The notes under the pieces: generated by a model
Databases searched by the model: none
Seen by the model: only the letters and a program-made list of their open reading frames with translations
Told to the model about the DNA's origin: nothing
Program-made: the position numbers and the translations under genes
Assembly (NCBI RefSeq): GCF_004349235.1
Contig: NZ_SMKY01000004.1
Location: 24,040 to 88,039, forward strand
Direction of reading: 5' to 3'
From: Actinomadura darangshiensis
GTDB taxonomy: Bacteria > Actinomycetota > Actinomycetes > Streptosporangiales > Streptosporangiaceae
Length of the DNA stretch: 64,000 nucleotides
Shown here: positions 8,088 through 16,080 of the stretch, in pieces
How positions within the stretch are numbered: the first letter of the stretch is position 1
Layout: the number at the start of each line of letters is the position of its first letter

Positions 8088-8955
8088 GCGCGGCCTCCTC
8101 GGCGGCCCGCCGCCATGCGCGCGCCACGATGGCGGCGCCGACGTGCGCGCGGTGGTCGGCGGACGCGTGCAGGTCGGCGGGGACCGAGTCCAGTTCCGCC
8201 AGAGCCGTGCGCCCGAGTTCGCTCGCGTCGATGCCGGTGAGCGCGGAGCCCGTCGCGGCCGCCTCGGCGGCGGGGGCGCGCAGCGGCGTGGAGCCGAGCC
8301 CGAACAGCCCGATGCCGCACCGGCGGACGAGGCCGGCGCCGTCCAGCTCGACGGCGACGGCCGCCCCGGCGATGGCGAAGTCGCCCCCGCGCCGGGCGAA
8401 CTCCTCGATCGCGAAGCCGCTGCGGCCGCGCCGCACCGGGAAGTCGACCGCGGTCAGCAGCTCGTCCTCGGCCAGCGCGGTGCTCCACAGCCCGGTGAAG
8501 AACGCGCCGGCCGGGATGGTCCGCGCGCCGCGCGGCGACACCGCCTCCAGCCGCGCGTCGAGTGCGAGCGCGACGGCGGGGTATTCGGCGGCGGCGTCGG
8601 CGTGGGCCAGCGATCCGCCGACGGTGCCGCGGTTGCGGATCTGGAAGTGCCCGATCAGCGGGGTGGCGCGGGCCATCAGCGGTACGGACCGCGCGACCTC
8701 GGCGGACCGCTGGACGGCCGCCTGCGTGGTGCCCGCGCCGATCCGGACGGTCCCGTCGCGCTCCTCTACACCGCGCAGGCCGTCCAGCCGGCGCAGGTCG
8801 ACCAGGTGCTCGGGGGCGGCGAGCCGCAGGGCCAGCATCGGCACGAGGCTCTGCCCGCCGGCGATGGGCTTGGCGTCCTCCCCCAGCTCGGCGAGCAGCC
8901 CGACGGCCTCCTCGACCCCGCCCGGCAGGTGGTACTCGAACGACGGCGGCTTCAT
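8080..8955 (-). CDS. Molybdenum hydroxylase FAD-binding medium subunit (CoxM-like)
   Basis: 291 residues, full family length. The FAD-binding motifs AGGQSLVPML (about 32-41) and TVGGSLAHADAAAEYP (about 105-120) are intact, as is the C-terminal CoxM-type domain. It follows the large subunit by 4 bases and overlaps the small subunit by 8. The three subunits should form a soluble (alpha-beta-gamma)2 enzyme that hydroxylates C-H or oxidises an aldehyde using water as oxygen source. Confidence 0.94.
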   Translation of the reverse strand: MKPPSFEYHLPGGVEEAVGLLAELGEDAKPIAGGQSLVPMLALRLAAPEHLVDLRRLDGLRGVEERDGTVRIGAGTTQAAVQRSAEVARSVPLMARATPLIGHFQIRNRGTVGGSLAHADAAAEYPAVALALDARLEAVSPRGARTIPAGAFFTGLWSTALAEDELLTAVDFPVRRGRSGFAIEEFARRGGDFAIAGAAVAVELDGAGLVRRCGIGLFGLGSTPLRAPAAEAAATGSALTGIDASELGRTALAELDSVPADLHASADHRAHVGAAIVARAWRRAAEEAAHG

Positions 8956-8959
8956 CGCG

Positions 8960-11293
8960 TCACCGCCCGTCCGCGGCGCGCGCCAGCGCGACGACCGTCT
9001 CGGGCGTCAGCGGCAGGCGGGTGATCTCGGCGCCGAACGGCGCCAGCGCGTCGGCGACGGCGTTCGCCACCGCGGGCGGCGCCCCGATCGCGCCGCCCTC
9101 GCCGACGCCCTTGTAGCCGCCGGGGCCGGGGGACGGCGTCTCGATGTGGCCGTACTCGATGTCGGGTATCCCGGCGGCGGTGGGCAGGAGGTAGTCCATG
9201 AAGGTGGTGGCGACCGGGTTGCCTTCGGCGTCGTAGGCGAGGTGCTCGCAGAGCGCGTTGCCGATGCCCTGCACGACGCCGCCCGCGATCTGCCCCTCCA
9301 CGACGTTCGGGTTGATCATCGGGCCGCAGTCCTCGCTGACGATGTAGCGCAGCAGGGTCACCGCGCCGGTCACCACGTCCACCTCGCAGGTGCACAGGTG
9401 GGTGGCGTTGGCGTAGATGAGCGGGTGCTCCGGCCGGTAGCGGCCGGACGCCTCCAGGCCCGCGGGCACTCCCGGCGGGAGGCTCTCCGGCTGGAAGTAG
9501 GCGGCGGAGGCGATCTCGGCCAGCGAGACGCCCGCCTCCGGCACGCCCCGGACGCGGGCGCGCCCGCCGTCCAGCTCGATGTCGCCGGGGGACGCCTCCA
9601 GCCGGTGCGCGGCGATCGCGGCGATCCGGTCCCGCAGCACCGTCGCCGTCTCCGCGACGGCGCCCGCGGTCATCGAGCCCGACCGGCTGCCGGCCGCGCC
9701 GCCGCCGAACGGGGTGACGGCCGTGTCGCCCTGCACCGTGTTGACGTCGGCGATGTCCACGCCCAGCGCGTCGGCGGTGAGCTGCACGACCGTGGTCTCG
9801 ATGCTGTTGCCGCTCGACCCGCCGGAGACGTAGACGTTGACCTTGCCGGACGGCTCGATCCGGATCGTCGCGCCCTCGGTGGCGTGCAGCCCGACCGCGG
9901 CCGAGGTCGGTTCCACGTAGGTGCAGGTGCCGACGCCGAGGTACCGGCCTTCGGCGCGGGCCCGCTCCTGCTCGCGCCGGAACGCCTCGTAGCCGAGCAT
10001 TTCGAGGGCCTGCTCGAACGTCTTCAGCGGCGAGATGCCGTCGTAGGGGATGCCGCAGGGATTGGTGTAGGGCAGCTCGTCGCGGCGCAGCAGGTTGCGG
10101 CGGCGCAGCTCGGCCGGGTCGAGGCCCATCTCGCGGGCGGCGGCGTCCAGCAGCAGTTCCCGCGCGAGCGACTCGAACTGCCACGGCCCGCGGTAGGCGG
10201 TGCGGCCGCAGGTGTTGGAGAACACCGACGTCGTCGCCCACGCGGCCTTCGGGACGCGGTACGGGCCGGGGAAGAACATCCCGACCGCGGCGGACGTCCC
10301 GACCGGCCACGGCGCAGGGTAGGCGCCGACGTCCTCGACGTAGTCGAGCGCGGCGGCGAGGATCGCACCGTCGTCGCCGAGGGCGATCCGGACGTCGCCG
10401 TGGGCGTGCCGCGACATGCCGGCCGACTGCAGGTTCTCCCGCCGGTCCTCGATCCACTTCAGCGGGCCCGGCACCTTGCGCGCGGCCAGCATGACGCACA
10501 TGTCCTCACGCTGCGGGATCACCTTCTGCCCGAAGCCGCCGCCGGTGTCGCGCATCACCACCCGCACCCGCTGCTCGGGCAGCCCCAGCAGCCGGGAGCA
10601 GAACAGCCGCACCTCGTGCGGGGACTGCGTCGCCGCCCAGATCGTCAGCTCGCCGGTGGGCGCCGACCACTCGGCGATCATGCCGCGCGTCTCGATCGGG
10701 ACCTGGCCGCAGGCCTGCTGGCGGATCGTGTGCCGCACGACCACGGGCGCTTCGGCGAAGACCGGCTCGACCTCCTCGAACGGCGCGCCGGGGAACTCCC
10801 CCGCGACGTTGCCCGGGTAGCCGGCGTGCACCAGCTCGCCGGACTCCCCCGCCGTGGCGTAGTCGACGACCGGGGGCAGCGGCTCGTAGTCGACGGCCAC
10901 CAGCTCGGCGGCGTCCTCGGCGACGTAGCGGTCGGTGGCGACCACCATCGCCACGGGGTCGCCGGCGAACCGGACCTCGCCCTCGGCGAGCGGTGGCCGC
11001 GGGGTGTCCGGCACGTCCTTGCCGATCAGCGTGTACCACTGCTCGCGGACGTCCGGATTGAGGTCCGCGGCGGTGAACACCGCCTGGACCCCGTCGACGG
11101 CGAGCGCCTCGGCCGCGTCGACGCCCAGGATCCGGGCGCGGGCCAGGGGGCTGCGGACGAAGCAGGCGTGCAGCATCCCGGGCCGCACCACGTCGTCGAC
11201 GAACGTGCCGTGGCCGGTCAGCAGCCGCGCGTCCTCGACGCGCGGGACCCGCGTCCCGGCGTAGCGCGCCGCGGCCGTCGTCACGCCGGTCAC
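8960..11293 (-). CDS. Molybdopterin-binding large subunit, xanthine dehydrogenase/CoxL-like
   Basis: 777 residues. The N-terminal domain begins YAGTRVPRVEDARLLTG, the molybdopterin motif GGFGQK is present, and the catalytic glutamate lies in GVGEGGAIGAP near the C-terminus. The active-site loop reads TAYRGPWQFE rather than the AYxCSFR of true CO dehydrogenase, so CO is very unlikely to be the substrate; an aldehyde or N-heterocycle/alicyclic hydroxylase is more likely. The GTG start has no clear ribosome-binding site of its own but overlaps the stop of a 16-codon frame that does have one. A second in-frame GTG is three codons later. Confidence 0.92.
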   Translation of the reverse strand: MTGVTTAAARYAGTRVPRVEDARLLTGHGTFVDDVVRPGMLHACFVRSPLARARILGVDAAEALAVDGVQAVFTAADLNPDVREQWYTLIGKDVPDTPRPPLAEGEVRFAGDPVAMVVATDRYVAEDAAELVAVDYEPLPPVVDYATAGESGELVHAGYPGNVAGEFPGAPFEEVEPVFAEAPVVVRHTIRQQACGQVPIETRGMIAEWSAPTGELTIWAATQSPHEVRLFCSRLLGLPEQRVRVVMRDTGGGFGQKVIPQREDMCVMLAARKVPGPLKWIEDRRENLQSAGMSRHAHGDVRIALGDDGAILAAALDYVEDVGAYPAPWPVGTSAAVGMFFPGPYRVPKAAWATTSVFSNTCGRTAYRGPWQFESLARELLLDAAAREMGLDPAELRRRNLLRRDELPYTNPCGIPYDGISPLKTFEQALEMLGYEAFRREQERARAEGRYLGVGTCTYVEPTSAAVGLHATEGATIRIEPSGKVNVYVSGGSSGNSIETTVVQLTADALGVDIADVNTVQGDTAVTPFGGGAAGSRSGSMTAGAVAETATVLRDRIAAIAAHRLEASPGDIELDGGRARVRGVPEAGVSLAEIASAAYFQPESLPPGVPAGLEASGRYRPEHPLIYANATHLCTCEVDVVTGAVTLLRYIVSEDCGPMINPNVVEGQIAGGVVQGIGNALCEHLAYDAEGNPVATTFMDYLLPTAAGIPDIEYGHIETPSPGPGGYKGVGEGGAIGAPPAVANAVADALAPFGAEITRLPLTPETVVALARAADGR

Positions 11294-11340
11294 GGGCGCA
11301 CCGGCCCGGGTGTCCGGGCGGACGGGGTCGGCTCACTCAA
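11290..11340 (-). other. Possible 16-codon leader ORF coupled to the large-subunit gene
   Basis: A strong Shine-Dalgarno sequence GGAGGA (11347-11352) is followed, six bases on, by a TTG codon that opens a 16-codon frame (MSEPTPSARTPGPVRP). Its TGA stop overlaps the GTG start of the large subunit as GTGA. That would let ribosomes re-initiate on the long gene. It may be a real coupling leader or a coincidence; the peptide itself has no recognisable function. Confidence 0.3.
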
Positions 11341-11376
11341 CGGAAGTCCTCCCTGTGCGGTTGCCTGTCGTACTGC

Positions 11377-11396
11377 CGGTCGGTCGGTCGGTCGGT
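11377..11396. repeat. CGGT tandem microsatellite, five copies
   Basis: Five perfect CGGT units lie in the gap between the thioesterase and the molybdenum-hydroxylase operon, inside its likely 5' leader. Apart from this and the inverted repeat just beyond it, I see nothing else in the 275-base gap 11294-11568. Copy number could vary by slippage. Confidence 0.8.
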
Positions 11397-11406
11397 CGAT
11401 AAATGC

Positions 11407-11421
11407 TGAGCACTTGCTTAA
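11407..11421 (-). promoter_or_regulatory. Inverted repeat upstream of the molybdenum-hydroxylase operon
   Basis: TGAGCA-CT-TGCTTA is a near-perfect inverted repeat (5 of 6 pairs). On the minus strand a TTGACC box lies 17 bases before TTAAGC, which is part of the repeat, so it would cover the -10 region of a promoter serving the operon. It resembles a TetR-type half-site pair; the TetR gene at 12.7-13.3 kb is a candidate partner but nothing links them directly. Confidence 0.35.
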
Positions 11422-11568
11422 CATTCGCCCGAAAAGGCGGTCAATACCCCTTCCGAACAGGGCATATGCGATGTTTGCGGCATGGCGGAATGGGCTTCTC
11501 GCGCGGCCTGCAGCAATGGCCGGACGGGAGCCTCGGACGAATTCCGGATCAGCGGATCCGGGTGCGGT

Positions 11569-12444
11569 TCACAGGCGGGATTCGACCGGTAAGGAGGTTC
11601 CGGCCGAGGCGGCGGCCTCGAATGCGCGGATCATGGCGTCCTGGGCGAACGAAGCGATCAAGCGGCCCTCCTCGGTCAGCACCTGGCCGCGGACGAAGCC
11701 CATCCCCGCCCCGGCGTAGGTGCTCTCGTGGTGGTAGCGGATCCAGCCGTCCCACTGGACGGGCTCGTGGAAGTGCACCGCGATGGACAGCGGCGCGGTG
11801 GACACGGTGCGGTGCGCCTGGGCGGTGCCGATCCCGGGGTGCGGCCGCATGGCGGTGGAGACGGACAGGTGGCCGGTGAAGTGCGCCAGCAGCGCGCGGC
11901 GCAGGTCGTCGCGGTCCGGGACCGGGTCGTAGTGGAGCCAGGCGTCGAGCAGCGGCGGGCCCACTTCGGCAGGACTGTCGGGGTCGGGGACGTCCGCGAT
12001 GCGCACCCGGCGGCCGGGCAGCGGCAGGTCGGCGGGGTAAGTGTCCTGCGGGCCGGCGACCGGCGGCCCCGTCCAGCGGTCGTGCCTGATGACGTCGGCC
12101 GCCGGACGGTCCAGCAGCAGCTGCGCGGTCGTGCGGATCCCGCCGGCCTGCGCGGCCGTGACCGACGTGAACGCGAACGAGCGGCCGGACCGCACCGGCG
12201 TGACGGTGAAGTGCAGGGGCTCGTCCGGGCGGATCACCGAGGCGAACAGCACGTGCGCCGAGCGGACGGTGTGCTCGGGCAGGGCCTTGGCGGCGGCGAC
12301 AATGGACTGGGCGAGGACCTGGGCGCCGTCCATCACCCGCCGGCCTCCGCCGCCTTCGCCGACGCCCACGAAACGGAGCCCGCCGGAGCCGTCCGGTTCG
12401 ACGTCGAAGAGGCGGATCAGCCGTTCCAGCGTGGGCCCGGTCAT
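11569..12444 (-). CDS. Acyl-CoA thioesterase family protein (double hotdog, TesB-like)
   Basis: 291 residues from the ATG at 12444, which has a GGGAG site upstream; the frame is open further but has no good start there. The architecture is two hotdog folds, with the C-terminal half holding HFHEPVQWDGWIRYHHES and a GRGQVLTEEGRLIASFAQ-like region (here FVRGQVLTEEG). It is related to the thioesterase at 60.8-61.6 kb, so the island carries two. Inferred role: releasing CoA from blocked or surplus acyl-CoA intermediates. Its 5' region carries a 12-base palindrome. Confidence 0.82.
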   Translation of the reverse strand: MTGPTLERLIRLFDVEPDGSGGLRFVGVGEGGGGRRVMDGAQVLAQSIVAAAKALPEHTVRSAHVLFASVIRPDEPLHFTVTPVRSGRSFAFTSVTAAQAGGIRTTAQLLLDRPAADVIRHDRWTGPPVAGPQDTYPADLPLPGRRVRIADVPDPDSPAEVGPPLLDAWLHYDPVPDRDDLRRALLAHFTGHLSVSTAMRPHPGIGTAQAHRTVSTAPLSIAVHFHEPVQWDGWIRYHHESTYAGAGMGFVRGQVLTEEGRLIASFAQDAMIRAFEAAASAGTSLPVESRL

Positions 12445-12462
12445 GGCCGTACTCCCGTCAAG

Positions 12463-12474
12463 AAGAGCGCTCTT
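12463..12474. promoter_or_regulatory. 12-bp perfect palindrome AAGAGCGCTCTT upstream of the thioesterase
   Basis: The palindrome lies 18 bases before the thioesterase ATG, between its ribosome-binding site and any upstream promoter, a usual place for a repressor site. The rest of the gap 12445-12703, downstream of the TetR gene, shows nothing else I can interpret. Confidence 0.4.
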
Positions 12475-12703
12475 GATTTCGGATAATCGATTTCTGTCAG
12501 ACGGTAACGGGATTATCATGAGGTCATGGCCCTTCGCGCCCGCCCGGATGCCCGGGGGGCGGCCACGGGGTCGCTCGCGACCTCGGCTGAACAAAATCGG
12601 AGAATGTGTATTGTCTTGCTGCCGAGTTCACCTCACCCGGGCACGAAACGCAAGAGGCGGAGCGGCACGGAGTCACCGGATCGCGGCCGGTTCCGGCCCG
12701 CCG

Positions 12704-13309
12704 TCAGCGCGCGGGCGGCAGTCCGAGGGCCGGGGCGATCACATGGTCGACATAGCCGTGCAGGAAGCCGAGGTCGACGGCCTCGCCCAGGTGGATCTCG
12801 CTGCCCAGCGTCCCGATCAGCATGTACTTGACGTAAGGAAGGGCCGGGCAGCCGGCGGCGACCTCGCCGCGGTCGACGGCCCGCGCCAGGATCGCGTCCA
12901 GCGCGGCGAGGCCGGGTTCGACGACGGCCTCGCGGACGGCCGCCCGCAGCCGCGGGTCGCGGTGGACGGCCTGGGCCACCGCCCGGTTCATCCCGTGGTC
13001 CATCGCCGCCACCAGGTGGTACTGGGCGACGTACGCCTTCAGATCGTCGCGCAGGTCCCCGGTGTCGATGCCGTCGACGTCCAGGGGGCCGAGCGACCGC
13101 ACCGCCGCGATGACCAGCCCGGGTTTGCCGCCCCACTGCCGGTAGATGGTGGCCTTGCTCATCCGGGCCCGGGCGGCGACCGCCTCGACACTCAGCGCCT
13201 CGTAACCGACCTCGCGCAACCGGTCGAGCACGAGCGCGAACAATTCGGCCGCACGATCGGGCGAGATACGGCTCCGCCGCTTCACCGCTCGGTTGGCATC
13301 CGGGTTCAC
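12704..13309 (-). CDS. TetR-family transcriptional regulator
   Basis: 201 residues. The N-terminal helix-turn-helix (about 38-60, ALSVEAVAARARMSKATIYRQW) is textbook TetR. The C-terminal ligand domain has no assignable specificity. The GTG start at 13309 has a GGGAGA site just upstream. It is divergent from the cholesterol-oxidase-like gene, with about 105 bases between them containing an inverted repeat, so control of that gene and of itself is the simplest inference. The thioesterase lies downstream on the same strand. Confidence 0.92.
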   Translation of the reverse strand: MNPDANRAVKRRSRISPDRAAELFALVLDRLREVGYEALSVEAVAARARMSKATIYRQWGGKPGLVIAAVRSLGPLDVDGIDTGDLRDDLKAYVAQYHLVAAMDHGMNRAVAQAVHRDPRLRAAVREAVVEPGLAALDAILARAVDRGEVAAGCPALPYVKYMLIGTLGSEIHLGEAVDLGFLHGYVDHVIAPALGLPPAR

Positions 13310-13391
13310 ATTCTCTCCCGCGGATCACTCAGTTCGGCCAGTAAACACGGCGCGTTCCGCTCTCTACCATCGGCTTACCTTAAGAGAACGG

Positions 13392-13404
13392 TAGCGTTTC
13401 GCTA
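13392..13404. promoter_or_regulatory. Inverted repeat TAGCG-TTT-CGCTA before the cholesterol-oxidase-like gene
   Basis: Perfect 5-base arms with a 3-base spacer end two bases before the GGAG ribosome-binding site of the cholesterol-oxidase-like gene. A TACC...GGTA pair (13376-13393) overlaps it. Position in the divergent TetR/oxidase gap suggests an operator for the TetR protein; binding so close to the start would also block ribosome access on the DNA-bound transcript's first bases. Confidence 0.45.
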
Positions 13405-13415
13405 ATGGAGTGATC

Positions 13416-14996
13416 ATGCCAGAGATGAGCCGTCGTGCCCTGCTGGCCGGCGCCGCCGCCACCGTGGGGCTCGCCGCCGCCGGGACGCCCGCGGCCCGGG
13501 CCGCCGCACCGCGCCGCGTACCGGTGACGCGCGAGGAGCACCGCACCGTCATCATCGGATCCGGGTTCGGCGGGGGCGTCGCGGCCCTCCGGCTCGCGCA
13601 GGCGGGCGTGGAGTGCCTGGTGCTGGAGCGCGGCGTCTGGTGGCCCACGGGGCCGGGCGCCGAGACGTTCCCGCACGCCACGTCCCCGGACAAGCGGATG
13701 TTCTGGCTCGGCTCGACCCCGACCGTCTTCGGGATCCCGGCGGACCCGTTCCCGCACTACACCGGGCTGCTGGAGCAGGTGCCCGGCAACGGGATGGACA
13801 TGATCGTGGCCGCCGGCGTCGGCGGCGGGTCGCTGGTGTACCAGGGCATGACCCTGCAGCCCGCCGAGAACGTGTTCAACGCGAACCTGCCCGAGCAGCT
13901 CGACTACGCCCGGATGGACCGGATCCACTACCGCCGCGTCGCGCGGATGCTGCGCATCGAGACCGCGCCGGACGAGCTGATCGCCAGCCGCACCTACAAC
14001 CCCTCGCGCATCTTCGCCCGCGACGTCGAGCGCGCCGGGTACCCCGTGTCGAAGATCCCGATGCCGATCGACTGGACCTTCGCGCTGCGCGAGCTGAAGG
14101 GCGAGATGAAACCGTCCTACACCAACGGCGACTGCGCCCTCGGAGTCAACAACGGCGGCAAGCACTCGGTCGACGTCACCTACATCGCCGCCGCGCGGGC
14201 CACCGGCCGCGTGACCGTCGCGACGCAGCACAACGTCACCGACGTCGCGATGGCGAAAAACGGCCGCTGGCAGGTGTCCGTCGACCGGATCGCCACCGAC
14301 GGGACCGTGCTGGAGAAGAAGATCATCACCACCGCGGCCCTCGTCATGGCGGCGGGGACCGCCGGCACCACCAAGCTGCTGATGCGCGCGTCGGCGAAGG
14401 ACCAGATCCCGGACATGCCCGACGGCCTCGGCACCGGCTGGGGCTCCAACGGGGACCGCATCTACCTCTGGACCGACTTCGAGGACGACTTCGGCGCGCC
14501 GCAGGGCGGGCCCGTCGTCTACGGCACCTTCGACTGGGACGACCCCGGGACGGCCAACACCGTGATCCAGGCGTCCCTGCCGCCGCTGCCCAACATCCGC
14601 TCCACCATGATCGTCGGATACGGGGTGAGCAAGGGGCGGGGCCGCTTCGCCTACGACTCCGCCAAGGACGACGCCGTGCTGCAGTGGCCGAAGGGCGCCG
14701 ACGACACCCTCTACAGGCGGATCAACGAGCGCGTCACCGCGATCGCCGGTCCGCGGTCGGTGCTCACCGACACGACCGGGGCCTACCCCTCCACCTGGCA
14801 TCCGCTCGGCGGTGCGTCCATGGGCACCGTGTGCGACCTCGCCGGCCGGGTCAAGGGCCACCGCGGCCTCTATGTGCTCGACGGCGCGCTGCTGCCCGGC
14901 ACCGCCGCCGCCTGCAACCCGTCCATGACGATCGCCGCGGTCGCGGAGCGCGCGACCGACGACCTGATCGCCGAGGACGTGGGCGCGGTGTTCTGA
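13416..14996 (+). CDS. choA: Secreted GMC-type cholesterol oxidase (3-beta-hydroxysteroid oxidase)
   Basis: 526 residues from the ATG at 13416, chosen because GGAG lies five bases upstream; a GTG two codons earlier is less likely. The N-terminus has a twin-arginine signal (SRRALLAG, then an Ala-rich core and ARA before AAP), so it should be exported folded with FAD. The FAD motif is IIGSGFGGG. The C-terminal motifs TWHPLGGASMG (His462) and CNPSMTIAA (Asn501) match the catalytic His/Asn pair of Streptomyces/Brevibacterium-type cholesterol oxidases. Known reaction: 3-beta-hydroxysterol to 4-en-3-one with H2O2. Another GMC sterol-like substrate is possible. Confidence 0.85.
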   Translation: MPEMSRRALLAGAAATVGLAAAGTPAARAAAPRRVPVTREEHRTVIIGSGFGGGVAALRLAQAGVECLVLERGVWWPTGPGAETFPHATSPDKRMFWLGSTPTVFGIPADPFPHYTGLLEQVPGNGMDMIVAAGVGGGSLVYQGMTLQPAENVFNANLPEQLDYARMDRIHYRRVARMLRIETAPDELIASRTYNPSRIFARDVERAGYPVSKIPMPIDWTFALRELKGEMKPSYTNGDCALGVNNGGKHSVDVTYIAAARATGRVTVATQHNVTDVAMAKNGRWQVSVDRIATDGTVLEKKIITTAALVMAAGTAGTTKLLMRASAKDQIPDMPDGLGTGWGSNGDRIYLWTDFEDDFGAPQGGPVVYGTFDWDDPGTANTVIQASLPPLPNIRSTMIVGYGVSKGRGRFAYDSAKDDAVLQWPKGADDTLYRRINERVTAIAGPRSVLTDTTGAYPSTWHPLGGASMGTVCDLAGRVKGHRGLYVLDGALLPGTAAACNPSMTIAAVAERATDDLIAEDVGAVF

Positions 14997-15009
14997 CGGG
15001 CTCTCGTGA

Positions 15010-16080
15010 TCAGCGGTACCGGCGGGCGATGCGGCGCCGGTGGGCCGCGGGCGAGCCGAACAGGGAGCGGCTGAGCATCGCGCGCTTCAGGTAGGCGTGG
15101 ACACCGCTCTCCCAGGTGTAGCCCATGCCTCCGTGCAACTGCATCGCCTTGCCCGCGACGTCCACCGCGGCCTCGCAGGCGTACGACTTCGCCATGGACG
15201 CCGCCACCCGGCTTTCGGGATCGTCCGCCGACAATGCCCGCGCGGCGGCCTCCACGAGGTGGCGGGACGCGGTGACCTGGACGAACATGTCAGCGCACGC
15301 GTGCTTGACCGCCTGGAACGAGCCGATGGGACGGCCGAACTGCTCCCGCACGCCCGCGTAGGCGACGGTCGCGTCCAGCATGGCCTCGCTCAGGCCGAGG
15401 CTGTCGCAGGCGACGGCCACGGCGGCGCGATCATGCAAGCGGAGGAAGGCCGCCTCGGGGTGTCCGGCGAACCGCCGCACCGAGTCCCCTTCCACGACCG
15501 CACCGTCGGCGGTCACGCGTCCGAAGCGGCGGGTCGCGTCGAGGAGCGGCTGAGCGGTCACACGTATCCCGGCCGCGTCCGGACCGGCGTCGACCAAGAC
15601 GGGCTCGCCGTCGGATGCGAGCGCAGGCAGCAGGAGCCGATCGACCTCGACCGCGTCGGGCACGAACTCCGCGCCGCCGTGCAGCAGCAGCCCCCGTGGC
15701 GAGCGCTCCAGGCGGAACGATGGCTCGGCGGTGCCGGTGTCGCCCGCCAGCGCGACCGCTGGCACGGCGGCCCCCGATGCGATGTCGCGCAGCAGCGCGT
15801 CCCTGCCCGGCCCCGGTTCCAGGAGGCGCAGCGCTCCGACTCCGAGGACCGCAGCCCCGAAGTAGGGCGTGCACGCGGCGGCGCGTCCCATCTCCTCAAG
15901 GACGACGGCGACCTCGGCGAAGGTGGCGCCGGCGCCGTCCAGCGGTTCCGGCACTTCGAGGCCGGGCCAGCCGGAATCGGTGATCGCCTTCCAGGCTGCG
16001 CGGCCCCGCCCGGCCTCGCCGAGCAGGTCGCGCGCCACGGCGCGCAGCTCGTCGTGGGCGTCGGAGAACTCGGAGGTCAT
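15010..16080 (-). CDS. Acyl-CoA dehydrogenase family protein, short subunit
   Basis: 356 residues from the ATG at 16080, which overlaps the upstream stop. Motifs YAGVREQFGRPIGSFQAVKH and QLHGGMGYTWE are typical of the C-terminal ACAD domain, while the N-terminal FAD domain is weaker than usual. It lacks the xEGT(S)EIQ loop of homomeric enzymes. This pattern is known for one subunit of actinobacterial alpha2beta2 FadE pairs that act on steroid side chains (FadE26-27, FadE28-29 type). It is last in a four-gene ACAD operon and probably pairs with the protein encoded just upstream. Confidence 0.88.
   Translation of the reverse strand: MTSEFSDAHDELRAVARDLLGEAGRGRAAWKAITDSGWPGLEVPEPLDGAGATFAEVAVVLEEMGRAAACTPYFGAAVLGVGALRLLEPGPGRDALLRDIASGAAVPAVALAGDTGTAEPSFRLERSPRGLLLHGGAEFVPDAVEVDRLLLPALASDGEPVLVDAGPDAAGIRVTAQPLLDATRRFGRVTADGAVVEGDSVRRFAGHPEAAFLRLHDRAAVAVACDSLGLSEAMLDATVAYAGVREQFGRPIGSFQAVKHACADMFVQVTASRHLVEAAARALSADDPESRVAASMAKSYACEAAVDVAGKAMQLHGGMGYTWESGVHAYLKRAMLSRSLFGSPAAHRRRIARRYR

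Noticed and set aside
8960..11293. True aerobic CO dehydrogenase
   Set aside because: The AYxCSFR active-site loop is absent (AYRGPWQFE instead) and the subunit order differs.
11377..11396. CGGT repeats as a CRISPR or regulatory array
   Set aside because: Units are 4 bases with no spacers; it is a simple microsatellite.
8129..11719. Long plus-strand open frame opposite the molybdenum hydroxylase genes
   Set aside because: It mirrors the third-position GC bias of real minus-strand genes with intact catalytic motifs; its own translation has no recognisable fold.
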